A DNA stretch of 6,541 nucleotides. Source: an uncultured bacterium. GTDB taxonomy: Bacteria > Pseudomonadota > Alphaproteobacteria > Rhodospirillales > Rhodospirillaceae. Below are positions 5,839 through 6,541 of this stretch, one piece after another (position 1 is the stretch's first letter; each line of letters begins with the position of its first letter). The notes under the pieces are model-generated. The model was not told the DNA's origin and searched no databases. It worked only from the letters and a program-made list of their open reading frames with translations. The translations under genes were made by a program, and so were the position numbers. The stretch covers positions 1 through 6,541 of the forward strand of contig CAITZE010000057.1 of NCBI GenBank assembly GCA_903896775.1, read 5' to 3'.

Positions 5839-5880
5839 ACCCCGTTAAGAGAATCTTAACTGTTACCCAGAGAACGGGGT
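5839..5880 (+). repeat. 8-bp inverted repeat flanking the CtrA-like site and covering the ribosome-binding site
   Basis: ACCCCGTT (5839-5846) and AACGGGGT (5873-5880) are exact reverse complements, 26 nt apart. The right arm contains GGGG, the likely Shine-Dalgarno of the gene starting at 5887. If the leader is transcribed from upstream, the arms could pair and hide that site; the left arm also shares bases with the CtrA-like dyad. Confidence 0.4.
5844..5860. promoter_or_regulatory. Putative CtrA-binding site, also a perfect dyad
   Basis: GTTAAGAGAATCTTAAC holds TTAA (5845-5848), 7 bases, then TTAAC (5856-5860): a full match to the CtrA consensus TTAA-N7-TTAAC of Alphaproteobacteria. It is also a 7-bp inverted repeat around GAA, so it reads as the consensus on both strands and could serve either divergent gene. 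It ends 26 nt before the ATG at 5887. That is very close for an activator site of the plus gene, so repression, a leaderless transcript or control of the minus gene are alternatives. Confidence 0.6.
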
Positions 5881-5886
5881 GTGGGG

Positions 5887-6264
5887 ATGCGTGGGGTTGG
5901 GGTTGCCGCTTCGGCGGCGTTGGGGATTCTGTTTACATCGTTTAGCAGCGCGCATGCCGGTGAGGTACGCGCGGCGATGTCTATCAGCGCCTATGTATCG
6001 GTGACGGGCAGCATCGATGTGCGCGCGTCGGCGCAAGAACCGGCGCACACTGCGAGTGCTGCTAACGTCGCAAAAATCGGCTCTTGTGCGTCCGTCGCCA
6101 TGGTGTGCAAAGGTCCGCGCTCCATGCGCGTGACAATTCGCACGGATGACAATGCATCTGCGCACGACGGCTCTGATTTGTGCGCGTCGTCGGCCAACAG
6201 CATGTCTGTATGTACAAGCAATCAGACCAACGCGTCTTTGCTTGGCGTCACCGTCGAATACTAA
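5887..6264 (+). CDS. Small secreted four-cysteine protein, family not recognised
   Basis: A 125-residue protein I cannot assign. Residues 1-24 form a clear Sec signal peptide: Met-Arg, a hydrophobic stretch, and SSAHA before Gly25 as an AxA-type cleavage site. The mature chain of about 101 residues is rich in Ser, Ala, Thr and Val, with alternating strand-like segments (MSISAYVSVTGSIDV, MRVTIRT, LLGVTVEY) suggesting an all-beta fold. Four cysteines (67, 74, 99, 109) could make two disulfides in the periplasm or outside. The aromatic end VTVEY and beta-rich build recall pilin-like or spore-coat-U-like domains, but this is only a resemblance. Start: ATG at 5887 with GGGG at 5876-5879 about 7 nt upstream; a GTG at 5881 would add two residues. 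It follows a palindrome-rich spacer with a CtrA-like site. No obvious terminator follows. Confidence 0.7.
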   Translation: MRGVGVAASAALGILFTSFSSAHAGEVRAAMSISAYVSVTGSIDVRASAQEPAHTASAANVAKIGSCASVAMVCKGPRSMRVTIRTDDNASAHDGSDLCASSANSMSVCTSNQTNASLLGVTVEY

Positions 6265-6541
6265 TTTACAACCGCACGTTTTTCACGGCGCATGATTCTG
6301 CGACTTCACTTTTTATTAAACACGCGACGCGAGTTTCATCTTATCTGCGCGTGACGTAATGATTGCACACGCAACTGAACTCGATTTTTCGCGCACGTTG
6401 TAAATCATCTTATTCCGAACACATTCGCGGGCTTTTTCCGTGCGTCTTACAGGATTGTCACCGCGTAGCTATTGTTACGCCTTCTTTGGCTCCCACTTTG
6501 CAATTGTTCGAATGCGCAATTTTGAATCGCGTTTGCAGTCG
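6265..6541. other. Stretch of 277 bases with no supported gene
   Basis: More AT-rich than the coding parts, with stops in all frames. It holds only minor structure, such as ATGATT (6359-6364) against AATCAT (6403-6408) as distant inverted arms. A minus-strand frame of about 30 codons starts at an ATG inside 6406-6408 and lacks a ribosome-binding site. It probably contains the 3' end of the secreted-protein transcript and the promoter of a gene beyond the window. Confidence 0.5.

Noticed and set aside
5863..6165. Minus-strand frame of 100 codons opposite the secreted-protein gene
   Set aside because: Arg/His-rich, without motifs or a ribosome-binding site; the plus frame has a proper signal peptide and patterned cysteines.
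6265..6300. Terminator after the secreted-protein gene around CACGTTTTTCACG
   Set aside because: The two CACG copies are direct, not inverted, repeats, so no hairpin forms before the T run.
6316..6408. Minus-strand small frame of about 30 codons beginning MIYNVREKSSS
   Set aside because: No good ribosome-binding site, no recognisable content, and short enough to occur by chance.

Overview
The window looks like chromosomal DNA of an alphaproteobacterium. The evidence is a moderately GC-rich coding sequence, a DUF4169 gene (a family I know essentially from Alphaproteobacteria), a full match to the CtrA box TTAA-N7-TTAAC, and frequent GCG/CGC-rich codons. The genus cannot be read safely from the sequence. 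I see no insertion sequence, phage gene, CRISPR array, tRNA or rRNA.

Left part (1-3582, all + strand): a TldD-type metalloprotease whose N-terminus lies outside the window is followed without a gap by its TldE/PmbA partner. A short spacer with a stem-loop then leads to an eight-helix-type AI-2E family (PerM/UPF0118) membrane protein. TldD and TldE form a heteromeric protease in characterised bacteria, so these two are one functional unit. The transporter may simply be co-transcribed.

Middle part (3589-5715): four small or medium genes in alternating orientation. A minus-strand mini-GNAT acetyltransferase converges on the transporter. A plus-strand DUF4169 gene is divergent from it. Next come a plus-strand carboxymuconolactone decarboxylase (AhpD-fold) protein with an N-terminal export signal and a minus-strand isocitrate lyase/PEP mutase superfamily protein. 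The last two genes converge with a gap of only 4 nt, and a strong 11-bp hairpin sits in the junction.

Right part (5716-6541): the most interesting area. A divergent intergenic region holds a tight series of perfect palindromes, one of which is a complete CtrA-box match. It precedes a gene for a small secreted four-cysteine protein of unknown family. The last 277 bases hold no gene I can support.

I do not see a clear multi-gene novel system. The best lead is the palindrome-rich, possibly CtrA-controlled promoter and the unknown exported protein behind it.
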